Source: Tenacibaculum haliotis (GTDB taxonomy: Bacteria; Bacteroidota; Bacteroidia; Flavobacteriales; Flavobacteriaceae). From it: a DNA stretch of 64,000 bases. Within the stretch, counting starts at the first letter, position 1, and the number at the start of each line of letters is the position of its first letter. Positions 37,923 through 45,649 of this stretch are shown piece after piece. The position numbers were made by a program, and so were the translations under genes. The stretch lies in assembly GCF_025215075.1 (NCBI RefSeq), contig NZ_JAOBTH010000029.1:248001-312000 (forward strand), written 5' to 3'. The notes below the pieces were generated by a model that was not told the origin of the DNA, made no database searches, and worked only from the letters and a program-made list of their open reading frames with translations.

Positions 37923-40586
37923 TTACAATTTATACCCAACACTAAATAATACAACTCTTGGCATTATATAGGTTTTAGAATCGGTTATTAAATAATCAGA
38001 AAAACTGTTGTTTTGTTTAAAAGTAGTATCGAATAAATTCTGAGTCGTTAATTTAAACATCCACGGACTATCTTCTTTTTGATACGATAACACTGCATTA
38101 GCAACGTTGTATTTATTATCAATATTTTGGGCTTTATTTTGATAATTATAATGTGTGTAATCAAAATTAAAAACAAATCCCTCTAAAAAATCGTAATCTA
38201 TATTTACATACGGTTCGTTCGTTACAAATTTAGATGTTGAATTACTTGAAGTATATTTACCGATACTTTTTCTAAAACCGGTTTCTATAGTTGGAAAATT
38301 ATCAAACAAGGTTTCAATACCAACATCAAAACCGTAATCGTTACTTTTATTGGTTACAAAATTATTATTGATGCTTTGTTTAAAATTATAAGCCTTATAA
38401 TTACCTTCTAAATTATATCGTATTTTTTTAATTTTCTTTCGTAACGAACTTCTAACGCTCCAACTTTCATTCGGATTATCTAACATATCAATCGTTAAAA
38501 AACGATTTACACCATCAAAATTTACAGCACTTCTAAATCCTTTTACTCTTTTGGTGTAATTTGCATTTGCAAACAACATTAATCCGCGATATAAACTAAA
38601 ACGACTGTAACGAATACGTGCCGAATGATACAATTCGTTTTCTAAATTAGGGTTTCCTTTAAATACCGAGTTATAAGATTGTAAATAAAAGCGACTTGCC
38701 AATTTAGAAGCATTTGAAAAATTAGTTTTTAAATCATAATTCAGTTGAATTTTCTTTGATTTATTAAACTCTATCTTCATTAAAAAATCTGGCAAAACCA
38801 CCCATTTATTTTTTTTGATTGATGTTGATTGGTTTACGCGCCAATTATAATTGTGTGCATATGCACCTTGTTTAAAAGTAAATATTCCCGTTCTGAATTT
38901 ATAATGAACACCCGCAAAAAAATCGTTGTGCTTTAAAACCGTAGTATTGTTAAATCCGTTTGATGAAAAGTCGTTTTCGGTACCATCATCCAACAATTGA
39001 AAATCATTACTGATAAATTTTTCTTGCTGATGTGTATTTCCAATCGTTGTATAAATATGATTGTCATTATTTAACACCCAAAAATCTTTAAAAACGGTGT
39101 GCAAATGATGCTTTTCGTTTTCATTTAACTGGTTAATTCTTAAAGAAGCTTGATTGGTATTTAAAGGCTGAATAATTGGTTTAATCCTATCTAAAAACGA
39201 TTGTGAAGCATTCCAGAAAGTAGTTGGATTATTTTTATCGAACGTGTAATTTGCCGTAGCTGAAAACGTATGTTTTTCAGACTGATCTTTGTGCCATTCT
39301 ATATTCTGATTTACATACCAAATATCGTTTTCTTTATTTGTATTGATATTATCTAGTTGATTATTTATAGCCGTATTGGTTAAATTACCTCTTTCTACAG
39401 TTGATTTTTTAACCTGCGTTCTTACATACCATTGTTCTTTGTTATTGGGCGTATATTCTATATTAAACTTACCGATAGCCAATATATTTTTTGAGGATGT
39501 TTTACTTTCTTTTTCTTCTAAAAAAGTAGTGTATTGATTGGTTGCTTGGTTAAAACTTTGGGTATTATTATGAGAAAAAATGGCATACCCAGAAATATCT
39601 AACTTACTAGCTACCGTTTTTGTAATATTTAAAGCGCCAAAACGCTGTACGCTTTGCAAAACATCTTTGTTTTCTAAAAATTGTGAAAAATCGCCACCTC
39701 GCCAATTAAAATTACCGTTAAAAACTGCGTTAATGCCACCCTGAAAATTCATATAATCTTTAAACGTAAAAGTTTTTTCGCCAATATTATTTAAGTTACT
39801 TATAAAGTTTACATTCGTTTTTGGCGAATAATAAAATAAGTTTGCATTGGTTTTATAAAAATTCTCGTTTCCCTTACCGGCTTCAACATCACCAAAAAGA
39901 AAACGTTTTTTATCTTCTTTTAATTTAATATTCATTGCCATTTCATCAGAATCTGATACATTTTTTAAAAAAGCAACTTCATTGTAATTGTCAATTACCT
40001 CTACTTTATCAACCGCATCCGCAGGAATATTTTCTACCCCTAATTTAGTTCCACCACCAAAAAACTTTTTACCATCTACCAATAACTTGGTTACTTTTTT
40101 TCCTTGTACCGTTACACCTCCGTTTTTATCAACCTCAACACCGGGTAGTTTTTTAAGTACATTTTTAAGCTTGCGTTCGCTACCATTTACAAACTTATCC
40201 GTATTGTAAATAATGGTGTCTTGCTTTACCGTTACGGGGAGTTCAATAACCACTTCGTCTAACTGATTTTTAGCTTCTTTTAGCACAAAATCTTTTGTAC
40301 TATTTGTAGCTGGTGTTATTTCAAACTCAATTTTTTCATAACCCAAATAACTTATACTTATGGTATACGCTTTGTTTTTAGTAAGCTCTAGGCGGTAGCG
40401 ACCTTGCTCGTCTGTAATAGCAAAACTCATGTTTTTAGTAACATCTTTGGGCTTTGCTATAATATTGGTATACGATAACGGATTTTGTAAACTATCTTTC
40501 ACTGAACCTTTAAAAACAATAGTTTGAGCATAACTATTAATACCAATTATAAAAATTAGTGCCGTGAATACGATTCTTTTTAACAT
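37923..40586 (-). CDS. Outer-membrane beta-barrel receptor with carboxypeptidase-regulatory domain, last gene of GLPGLI unit B
   Basis: An 887-aa protein: signal peptide (cut near NSYAQ, residue 21), carboxypeptidase-regulatory-like domain (about 22-110, KGSVKDSLQNPLSYTNIIA ... YEKIEFEI), a TonB-receptor plug-like domain (about 130-230: LKKLPGVEVDKNGGVTVQGKKV, FFGGGTKLG), then a barrel. No clear TonB box is seen. It begins 7 bp after the last GLPGLI gene, so it is cotranscribed with it. Members of this type are repeatedly found next to GLPGLI genes. The cargo is unknown; within this locus a small secreted peptide is an obvious candidate. Confidence 0.8.
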   Translation of the reverse strand: MLKRIVFTALIFIIGINSYAQTIVFKGSVKDSLQNPLSYTNIIAKPKDVTKNMSFAITDEQGRYRLELTKNKAYTISISYLGYEKIEFEITPATNSTKDFVLKEAKNQLDEVVIELPVTVKQDTIIYNTDKFVNGSERKLKNVLKKLPGVEVDKNGGVTVQGKKVTKLLVDGKKFFGGGTKLGVENIPADAVDKVEVIDNYNEVAFLKNVSDSDEMAMNIKLKEDKKRFLFGDVEAGKGNENFYKTNANLFYYSPKTNVNFISNLNNIGEKTFTFKDYMNFQGGINAVFNGNFNWRGGDFSQFLENKDVLQSVQRFGALNITKTVASKLDISGYAIFSHNNTQSFNQATNQYTTFLEEKESKTSSKNILAIGKFNIEYTPNNKEQWYVRTQVKKSTVERGNLTNTAINNQLDNINTNKENDIWYVNQNIEWHKDQSEKHTFSATANYTFDKNNPTTFWNASQSFLDRIKPIIQPLNTNQASLRINQLNENEKHHLHTVFKDFWVLNNDNHIYTTIGNTHQQEKFISNDFQLLDDGTENDFSSNGFNNTTVLKHNDFFAGVHYKFRTGIFTFKQGAYAHNYNWRVNQSTSIKKNKWVVLPDFLMKIEFNKSKKIQLNYDLKTNFSNASKLASRFYLQSYNSVFKGNPNLENELYHSARIRYSRFSLYRGLMLFANANYTKRVKGFRSAVNFDGVNRFLTIDMLDNPNESWSVRSSLRKKIKKIRYNLEGNYKAYNFKQSINNNFVTNKSNDYGFDVGIETLFDNFPTIETGFRKSIGKYTSSNSTSKFVTNEPYVNIDYDFLEGFVFNFDYTHYNYQNKAQNIDNKYNVANAVLSYQKEDSPWMFKLTTQNLFDTTFKQNNSFSDYLITDSKTYIMPRVVLFSVGYKL

Positions 40587-40593
40587 TATTATT

Positions 40594-41325
40594 CTATTTT
40601 CTTAGATTTTTAAAAAAATTCCTATTCATTTCTTGATACTCTTCATGTGTCATTCGTTTTCCTTTCCTTGGTTTTTTAATAATTATTTTACTAGAAGGGT
40701 TCAAAATAATTTTTGTAGCTTTTATACTTGTATTTTTATAAGAAACTTCTAAAATTAATCCTGGTAAACCAAAATAGTTAATAGGTCCAAAACTTACAGG
40801 TATTACAGGTGTAAACCACGCTGTTGTTTTTACAGAAGGTCTATCTTTTCTTGTTTTTCTATATGAAACAGCTTTAAAACATGTATAATCACCTACTTTT
40901 TTAGTTTCTTGAGTTATTGTCCATTTAATTTGTGGTAAACCTACTAAGAGTTCTTCACGATTAAGCTGTTTAAAGTACTCTTTTTTTATAAAATTTGCAT
41001 AATATATGTTATTCCCTCCTGCTATTGATAATGTCATATTCTTACCTTTACTACCGTTGTTTTTCATTTTATTTTCAACTTGATATAAAGATTCATTTTT
41101 AGAAAATTCTAAAATACCAGTAACATCTTTACTGTTTTTAAACATTTTTCTAACACTAGGCTGTACAGATTTTATAGTCTTTAGCTTTATAAACATTGAA
41201 TCTAAATACTTCTCAGTAAATGGTTTTAATGAAACTGTATAAAATACCTTGCCTTGTAAAGTGTTTTGAGCTGAAAGTATTGTTGTGAATACTATACAAT
41301 AAAATAATATATAATTCTTTTTCAT
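40594..41325 (-). CDS. GLPGLI family protein (unit B, third copy)
   Basis: A 243-aa secreted protein: signal peptide (cut near TILSAQ, residue 20). The family motif is GLPGLI at 186-191, preceded by the usual WFTPVIPVSFGPINYF and the Cys block YTCFKA. It contains the regular pattern of the family, including WTITQETKKVGDY. The family (Porph_ging type, TIGR01200) is Bacteroidota-specific and of unknown function. It ends with a basic tail (KKPRKGKRMTHEEYQEMNRNF). Third of three GLPGLI genes between the small peptide gene and the receptor. Confidence 0.9.
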   Translation of the reverse strand: MKKNYILFYCIVFTTILSAQNTLQGKVFYTVSLKPFTEKYLDSMFIKLKTIKSVQPSVRKMFKNSKDVTGILEFSKNESLYQVENKMKNNGSKGKNMTLSIAGGNNIYYANFIKKEYFKQLNREELLVGLPQIKWTITQETKKVGDYTCFKAVSYRKTRKDRPSVKTTAWFTPVIPVSFGPINYFGLPGLILEVSYKNTSIKATKIILNPSSKIIIKKPRKGKRMTHEEYQEMNRNFFKNLRK

Positions 41326-41347
41326 TTTTTTTTAATACAATTATATA

Positions 41348-42016
41348 TTAAAATCCAATACTTTTAGCCATTTCACTTATTTTCTTTCTATAATCGCTTT
41401 CTGAAATTACAGTTCCTTTAAAATTTTGTTTGATACTATCAATAGGTTTAAACGTTATTTCTGAAGCTATAATACTAATTTTTCCAATCTCTACTTCTAG
41501 AATTAAACCTGGTAAACCTTTTAGTTGCTTTGGCCCGAATTGTAAAGGTATCTCTGGTGTAAACCAAACTATTCTATTATTTTTGGAAATAGCTTTATAA
41601 CATATATACTTTCCTATTTGTTTACTCTCTTGTGTAATTTTCCACACATCAGAATCATATTCTATTAAAAAAGACTCATCATACTCATTAGTAGACTCTA
41701 TAACTTTTCCTTTTTCACAATAAAAAACACCGTCACTTCCACCTACAATTTCAAAGAAATTTACCTTTTCTCTTTCGCCATCTTTATTAAACTTAACCTT
41801 TCTCTTATATAAAGATTTATCACCTTTAAATGATAGTTCAAACTCAGCAGGTTTTTTAAAAAAAGACCTTAAGTTTTTGCTGTTATTTTTTCCAATAATT
41901 TTAGATACCCTAACCTCTTTACGAGATAAGACTTTATATAATACTATTCCACTATCCTTTTGGGCATAAATACTTATTGTTATAAAAAGCAAAAATATTA
42001 ATGTGTACTCTTTCAT
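41348..42016 (-). CDS. GLPGLI family protein (unit B, second copy)
   Basis: A 222-aa protein starting at the ATG at 42016 (MKEYTLIFLLF), which gives a clean signal peptide; the longer frame from 42037 puts seven polar residues before it. GLPGLI is at 167-172, the Cys block is YICYKA, and the front half (FFKKPAEFELSFKGDKSLYKRKVKF) matches the gene at 43651-44313 nearly residue by residue. That makes these two true counterparts in units B and A. It is separated from the previous gene by a strong 13-bp hairpin (42032-42062). Confidence 0.9.
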   Translation of the reverse strand: MKEYTLIFLLFITISIYAQKDSGIVLYKVLSRKEVRVSKIIGKNNSKNLRSFFKKPAEFELSFKGDKSLYKRKVKFNKDGEREKVNFFEIVGGSDGVFYCEKGKVIESTNEYDESFLIEYDSDVWKITQESKQIGKYICYKAISKNNRIVWFTPEIPLQFGPKQLKGLPGLILEVEIGKISIIASEITFKPIDSIKQNFKGTVISESDYRKKISEMAKSIGF

Positions 42017-42031
42017 TTTTAATGATTTAAA

Positions 42032-42062
42032 CCTCAACTAATAATGATTTTATTAGTTGAGG
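42032..42062 (-). terminator. Intercistronic hairpin between GLPGLI genes
   Basis: A perfect 13-bp stem (CCTCAACTAATAA / TTATTAGTTGAGG) with a 5-nt loop, followed on the minus strand by GTTTAAATC. The U tract is weak, so it may act as a partial terminator or as an mRNA-stabilising stem rather than a full stop. Confidence 0.5.
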
Positions 42063-42100
42063 CATTCTAATTTAGTTATTATAACAATCTAAGTAAATAA

Positions 42101-42835
42101 TTACTTTCTATGGTTTTTCATAGTTCCAATTGCAATGTCATAAAACTCATCATAACTGACCTTCTTACCTCTCTTAAACTTTTTAATAATAATCTTTTCT
42201 TTTGGTGCAAAATCTATTTTTGTTGCATAATATTTCAATCTATCTTTATTCAACTCTAAAATTAGCCCAGGTAATCCAGAATAACCTATAGGACCAAATG
42301 GTACATTTATCTCTGGCGTGAACCAAGCAATGACTTTTATTTCTTTAAACCCATTTCTTGTTTTAATTTTTTCAGTCAAAAAAGCTTTAAAAGTATTATA
42401 TATCCCTATTTTTTTTGTTTCATTTGTTATAGTCCATCTATCCTTTAATTTAGATATTATAAACAATTCCCCAAAAGCATCTAACTGCTTCAAGCTAAGT
42501 GTTTTCGAATTAAAGAAAACTCCTTTTCCATCGGGTCCTATAGACATATTCAAAAATTTATCATCTCCAAGTAACATTTCTTCTTCAACTTTAAATAAAC
42601 TCTCATTATTAGAATATATCAACTTAAATGTTAATTTATTTTGAGCTTTATTTATCCTATCTTCTATTATAGAAAACTTTTTAAAAGTCTCTAAAGACTC
42701 TTTCTGTTTTTTCTTATTAATAATCTTTTTTGTCCAAGTTTTTTTATATTCAATAACCCCATTATCTATTTGACTACTCACTGATAAATTAAAAAACAAA
42801 AATGCTACAAAAAAAAATCTAACTATTTTAATCAT
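42101..42835 (-). CDS. GLPGLI family protein (unit B, first copy)
   Basis: A 244-aa protein starting at the ATG at 42835 (MIKIVRFFFVAFLFFN), seven codons into the longest frame, because that gives a good signal peptide (cut near VSSQ). GLPGLI is at 187-192, with WFTPEINVPFGPIGYS before it. Unlike most relatives it lacks the Cys in the YxCYKA block (YNTFKA here). Its closest match in the window is the gene at 44437-45171 (unit A). It directly follows the peptide gene and its attenuator hairpin. Confidence 0.9.
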   Translation of the reverse strand: MIKIVRFFFVAFLFFNLSVSSQIDNGVIEYKKTWTKKIINKKKQKESLETFKKFSIIEDRINKAQNKLTFKLIYSNNESLFKVEEEMLLGDDKFLNMSIGPDGKGVFFNSKTLSLKQLDAFGELFIISKLKDRWTITNETKKIGIYNTFKAFLTEKIKTRNGFKEIKVIAWFTPEINVPFGPIGYSGLPGLILELNKDRLKYYATKIDFAPKEKIIIKKFKRGKKVSYDEFYDIAIGTMKNHRK

Positions 42836-42849
42836 ATAATATAGTATTA

Positions 42850-42875
42850 AAGACAAAGAATTTCTTCTTTGTCTT
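42850..42875 (-). terminator. Hairpin between small peptide gene and GLPGLI genes (unit B)
   Basis: A perfect 11-bp stem (AAGACAAAGAA / TTCTTTGTCTT) with a 4-nt loop, 13 bp after the peptide stop and 15 bp before the GLPGLI start. The U tract is short (GTCTTTAATAC), so partial termination with read-through is likely. The position mirrors the hairpin at 45187-45215 in unit A. Confidence 0.55.
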
Positions 42876-42888
42876 ATTAATCGTAGAG

Positions 42889-43110
42889 TTAATTAAAACG
42901 TTTTTTATACGAACCATCTTCATTACAAAATGAATCAAAATAAGCATTTGTCCAATACCATTCATTATATTCATCTCCACCTCCTAACCTTGTTCCAAAC
43001 CCACAGGCGGCATGCATACAATCATCATTTACGGTTAAAGATGAATCATTCGCATTCACTAAACTACTCGTAGCAAAAACCATTGCTACAACTAAAATTA
43101 CTTTTTTCAT
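42889..43110 (-). CDS. Small secreted two-Cys acidic peptide (unit B)
   Basis: A 73-aa precursor: a Sec signal peptide of about 20 residues (MKKVILVVAMVFATSSLVNA), then a mature peptide of about 53 aa. Conserved with the unit A peptide: a Cys at residue 31 and another at 62 (30 residues between them), FGTxxGGGDE, AYFxxFCNxDGSYK. This copy has a third Cys (C36). The net charge of the mature part is about -5. No known family is recognised. It is the first gene of its unit, with a strongly conserved promoter and leader (43111-43382). It could be a secreted signal, metal ligand, toxin or substrate for the GLPGLI proteins; all of these are inference. Confidence 0.8.
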   Translation of the reverse strand: MKKVILVVAMVFATSSLVNANDSSLTVNDDCMHAACGFGTRLGGGDEYNEWYWTNAYFDSFCNEDGSYKKRFN

Positions 43111-43303
43111 TTTTTAAAAATTTAAGTTTTGTTAATTAATTTCTACTTCTATATGTAGAAATAAGTTTTTACTTTCTTCTTTATACAAAGAAGACTTTTA
43201 ACGTTAAAAAATTTAAAAGAAAAATGCGCGCAATTTATAAACATCCTTCTTCTTTTTACTAGCTAGCAAATAATAAAAAGTGATCAACTATTTTATTACA
43301 TCT
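43111..43303 (-). promoter_or_regulatory. Structured 5' leader of the unit B peptide mRNA
   Basis: About 185-190 nt separate the probable start site (near 43298) from the ATG. The block 43196-43308 matches unit A (45543-45654) with one substitution and one indel. Nearer the ATG are two hairpins: 43175-43194 (stem CTTCTTT / AAAGAAG) and 43139-43162 (TTTCTAC / GTAGAAA). Unit A has two hairpins at the same places with different sequence. A possible 31-codon upstream ORF begins ATGTTTATAAATTGC at about 43240. Suggests regulation at RNA level. Confidence 0.6.
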
Positions 43304-43382
43304 CAAAACTAAATCTTTGTATTTTAAAAAATGTTAACGTTTTAAGGGTTAACCCTATTTGGAATTAGGGTTAACCCTAATT
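43304..43382 (-). promoter_or_regulatory. Promoter and tandem-palindrome operator of the unit B peptide gene
   Basis: Minus-strand -7 box TAGTTTTG (43311-43304). 33 bp upstream lies AGGGTTAACCCT (43345-43356) and, 22 bp further, a second AGGGTTAACCCT (43367-43378) that extends to a perfect 20-bp palindrome (43363-43382). No -33 TTTG is visible, so an activator that replaces it is likely. Unit A repeats the same architecture with the same spacings. Confidence 0.7.
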
Positions 43383-43650
43383 TTTTATTAAAAAAGTGTT
43401 AAAGAAAACAACCTTAACTACTCGTTATTAATGATTTATATTTTTCAAGGAAAACTCAAAAAAAAATGCTCTTTTTAAATAAAATAAAAAAAATAAACAT
43501 ATTTAGCTTTCTTGTTTGTTTTTAAACTTTACATCATTAAATACAACAAACAAATTCATAATTAAAAGATTACAAGTTTATTTAAATATAAATTATTTAT
43601 ATAGGAATTTATACACTTAACTTAAAAAAAAGTTATGAAAACAGAGGTTG
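43383..43650. other. Non-coding upstream arm of the unit B peptide promoter
   Basis: No gene here. It is A/T-rich and shares recognisable stretches with the corresponding region of unit A (for example TTTTTAAACTTTACA at about 43521 and 45844). That shows the duplicated segment extends at least 150 bp beyond the operator. It ends at the GLPGLI stop at 43651. Confidence 0.6.
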
Positions 43651-44313
43651 CTAAAACCCAATATTCTTGGCTATCTCTCTTAATTTTTTTGAATATTCTT
43701 TTTCAGTTATAGGCATTCCTTTTGTTGGTTTTTTAATTCGTTTATCAGAAATTTCTTTAAATACAATTTCAGATGCTACAATACTTATTTTACCTATTTC
43801 TACTTCTAAAATTAAACCTGGTAATCCGTTAAGGTCTTTCGGACCAAAACTTAAAGGTATATTAGGTGTAAACCATACTACCCTATTATTTTTAGAAATC
43901 GCCTTGTAACATACATAACCTCCTATTTTTTTATACTCTTGCGTAATTTGCCATTGTTTTGGCACATATGTTACTAAAAAATCTTCATCATATTCATTAA
44001 CTGACTTTATGGTTTTTCCTTTTTCATTGTAAAAAATAGCATCACTACCACCAACAATTTCAAAAAAATTAATTTTTTCTCTTTCGCCTTCTTTATTAAA
44101 CTTAACCTTTCTTTTATACAGTGATTTATCTTCTTTAAATACTAGTTCAAACGCAGCTTTGCCTTTAAAAAAAGAAGTTAACCTCCCTTTTTTTATTATT
44201 TTTTTATAGTTTACTTCTTTTTTTGAAACTACTTTATACAAAACAACACCACTGTTTTTTTGGCTAAATAGTGTTGTTGTTATAAATAATAAGGTTAATG
44301 CTATTGTTTTCAT
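43651..44313 (-). CDS. GLPGLI family protein (unit A, second intact copy)
   Basis: A 220-aa protein with a signal peptide (cut near TTLFSQ, residue 18). GLPGLI is at 163-168, Cys block YVCYKA, and the front half matches the protein at 41348-42016. C-terminal basic tail (KKPTKGMPITEKEYSKKL). It is the last gene of unit A: the non-coding arm of unit B follows, and no receptor gene is present in this unit. Confidence 0.9.
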   Translation of the reverse strand: MKTIALTLLFITTTLFSQKNSGVVLYKVVSKKEVNYKKIIKKGRLTSFFKGKAAFELVFKEDKSLYKRKVKFNKEGEREKINFFEIVGGSDAIFYNEKGKTIKSVNEYDEDFLVTYVPKQWQITQEYKKIGGYVCYKAISKNNRVVWFTPNIPLSFGPKDLNGLPGLILEVEIGKISIVASEIVFKEISDKRIKKPTKGMPITEKEYSKKLREIAKNIGF

Positions 44314-44330
44314 ACAAACTAAGCTAATAC

Positions 44331-44426
44331 TTATTTTAATACCTTTTTAAATGCTTCTCTTATTGATTTTTGATACTTTTCATCGCTTATTTTTTCTACT
44401 CCACTTGGTTTTTATTTTAATTCTCA
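44331..44426 (-). pseudogene. Remnant of a further GLPGLI gene (C-terminal end only)
   Basis: Translating the minus strand here gives IKIKPSGVEKISDEKYQKSI and then REAFKKVLK before a stop at 44331. This matches the C-terminal tails of intact copies (for example IIIKKPRKGKRMTHEEYQEM at 40594). Only about 30 codons remain and the rest is gone, so this is the deleted 3' end of a sixth GLPGLI gene. It shows that unit A once held three copies, as unit B does. Confidence 0.75.
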
Positions 44427-44436
44427 TTTAGCGTTT

Positions 44437-45171
44437 TTAATAAAGTTTTTTAAAGTCCTTTCTTGATTTTATAAGCATGTCTCTATATTCTTCCTCAGTT
44501 ATCAACTTACCTCTATTTGGTTTTTTTATCGCTATTTTTTTTTGTGGATTCAAAATAATATTAGTGGAAAAATACCTTACATTATTTCTTTCCAATTCTA
44601 GAATTAAACCTGGTAGACCTGAAAAACCTATGGGCCCAAATGACACGTTTATTTCTGGTGTATACCATGCTACTATCTTATAATCTATAATTCCATTTCT
44701 AGTTTTAACTTTTTCTATGGTCTCTGCTTTATAACAAATATAGTTTCCAATTTTTTTTGACACATTTTTCAACTTCCATTCTAAACTTTCGTACTTTATA
44801 ATGAAAATTTCTCCAAAAGTATTTCTCTCTCTTAGCCTTTCTGTGAAAGAGTTATAATATAATCCTTTACCTTCTGCTCCTATCGAGAATCTTAGAAATT
44901 TATCTTTAGGCGTATACATTAAGTCTTGTACTTTAAATAAGCTTTTTTCTTTATTAAATTTTAGGAAAAAATTTAATAATTTATGAGCTTTTTTTGTGGT
45001 CTTTTCAATTTTTGAAAACTTTGTATATTTCTTAATACCAAGTTTTTCTTTCTTACCTTCAGTAAAAATAGTATTCAATTTTTCTTTTTGATAAGTTATT
45101 ATACCTGATTTTACTTGACCATTTATGTTTAAAGAAAAAATAATTAAAATAAATAATAATTTATAATTCAT
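44437..45171 (-). CDS. GLPGLI family protein (unit A, first copy)
   Basis: A 244-aa protein with signal peptide (cut near LNINGQ, residue 19). GLPGLI at 185-190, Cys block YICYKA, motif WYTPEINVSFGPIGFS. Strongly Lys-rich. Counterpart of the gene at 42101-42835, as shown by shared NRKxKTRNG and FxGxLFII blocks. It follows the unit A peptide gene and its hairpin. Confidence 0.9.
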   Translation of the reverse strand: MNYKLLFILIIFSLNINGQVKSGIITYQKEKLNTIFTEGKKEKLGIKKYTKFSKIEKTTKKAHKLLNFFLKFNKEKSLFKVQDLMYTPKDKFLRFSIGAEGKGLYYNSFTERLRERNTFGEIFIIKYESLEWKLKNVSKKIGNYICYKAETIEKVKTRNGIIDYKIVAWYTPEINVSFGPIGFSGLPGLILELERNNVRYFSTNIILNPQKKIAIKKPNRGKLITEEEYRDMLIKSRKDFKKLY

Positions 45172-45186
45172 AAGAGTTTTTAATTT

Positions 45187-45215
45187 AAAAATAGGGAGAA
45201 ATACTCCCTATTTTT
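45187..45215 (-). terminator. Hairpin between small peptide gene and GLPGLI genes (unit A)
   Basis: A perfect 12-bp stem (AAAAATAGGGAG / CTCCCTATTTTT) with a 5-nt loop, 9 bp after the peptide stop. On the minus strand TTTTT ends the right arm. It is a good intrinsic terminator, so most transcripts probably end after the peptide gene. Confidence 0.7.
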
Positions 45216-45224
45216 GTATTTTTA

Positions 45225-45452
45225 TTAAAAAATAGTGGACCATTCATCTTTATATGATCCGTCATCATTACAGAAATATTCAAAATACGCATCAGTGTTA
45301 TCGTATTCTTCTTCTTCATCACCTCCACCTGTTTCAGTTCCGAAATCCCAAGCATCTTTTGTACAATCGGCTGCTTTAATATCTAAAGTTTTCGCATTCA
45401 CTAAACCACTTGTAGCAAAAACCATTGCTACTGCTAAAATTACTTTTTTCAT
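45225..45452 (-). CDS. Small secreted two-Cys acidic peptide (unit A)
   Basis: A 75-aa precursor: signal peptide MKKVILAVAMVFATSGLVNA (19 of 20 identical in pattern to the unit B peptide), then a mature peptide of about 55 aa. Cys30 and Cys61 keep the 30-residue spacing; the shared core reads FGTETGGGDE and AYFEYFCNDDGSYK. It is extremely acidic (net about -13, with an EEEE run at 46-49). The signal peptides are far more similar than the mature parts, as in families of secreted peptides whose mature region evolves fast. No known family is recognised. Confidence 0.8.
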   Translation of the reverse strand: MKKVILAVAMVFATSGLVNAKTLDIKAADCTKDAWDFGTETGGGDEEEEYDNTDAYFEYFCNDDGSYKDEWSTIF

Positions 45453-45649
45453 TTTTTAAAAATTTAAGTTTGTTAATTAATTTTCACGGCTTCTTTAAAT
45501 AATAGAAGCTTACATATTGTCTTATTTTTATAAATAAGACCGTTTTAACGTTAAAAATTTAAAAGAAAAATGCGTGCAATTTATAAACATCCTTCTTCTT
45601 TTTACTAGCTAGCAAATAATAAAAAGTGATCAACTATTTTATTACATCT
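45453..45649 (-). promoter_or_regulatory. Structured 5' leader of the unit A peptide mRNA
   Basis: About 190 nt from the probable start site to the ATG. The block 45543-45654 is almost identical to the unit B leader. Closer to the ATG are hairpins 45519-45540 (stem GTCTTATTT / AAATAAGAC) and 45489-45509 (GCTTCT / AGAAGC). They occupy the positions of the two unit B hairpins but share no primary sequence with them, which points to conserved structure. Confidence 0.6.

Noticed and set aside
42318..42644. Antisense ORFs inside the GLPGLI genes
   Set aside because: They are mirrors of conserved coding; the GLPGLI motif is on the minus strand.
43251..43280. TTTGCTAGCTAG region in the leader as an alternative -7 box
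   Set aside because: TATTATTTG has three bases between TA and TTTG instead of two, while a perfect TAnnTTTG with identical operator spacing exists in both units slightly upstream.
41348..45171. GLPGLI genes as tandem repeats made by sequencing or assembly error
   Set aside because: The copies differ throughout in sequence and length, with different intergenic hairpins, so they are true diverged paralogues.
45235..45459. 74-aa plus-strand ORF opposite the unit A peptide gene
   Set aside because: It is the exact antisense of the small peptide gene; its Ser/Val-rich translation has no motif and the minus strand has the signal peptide and promoter.
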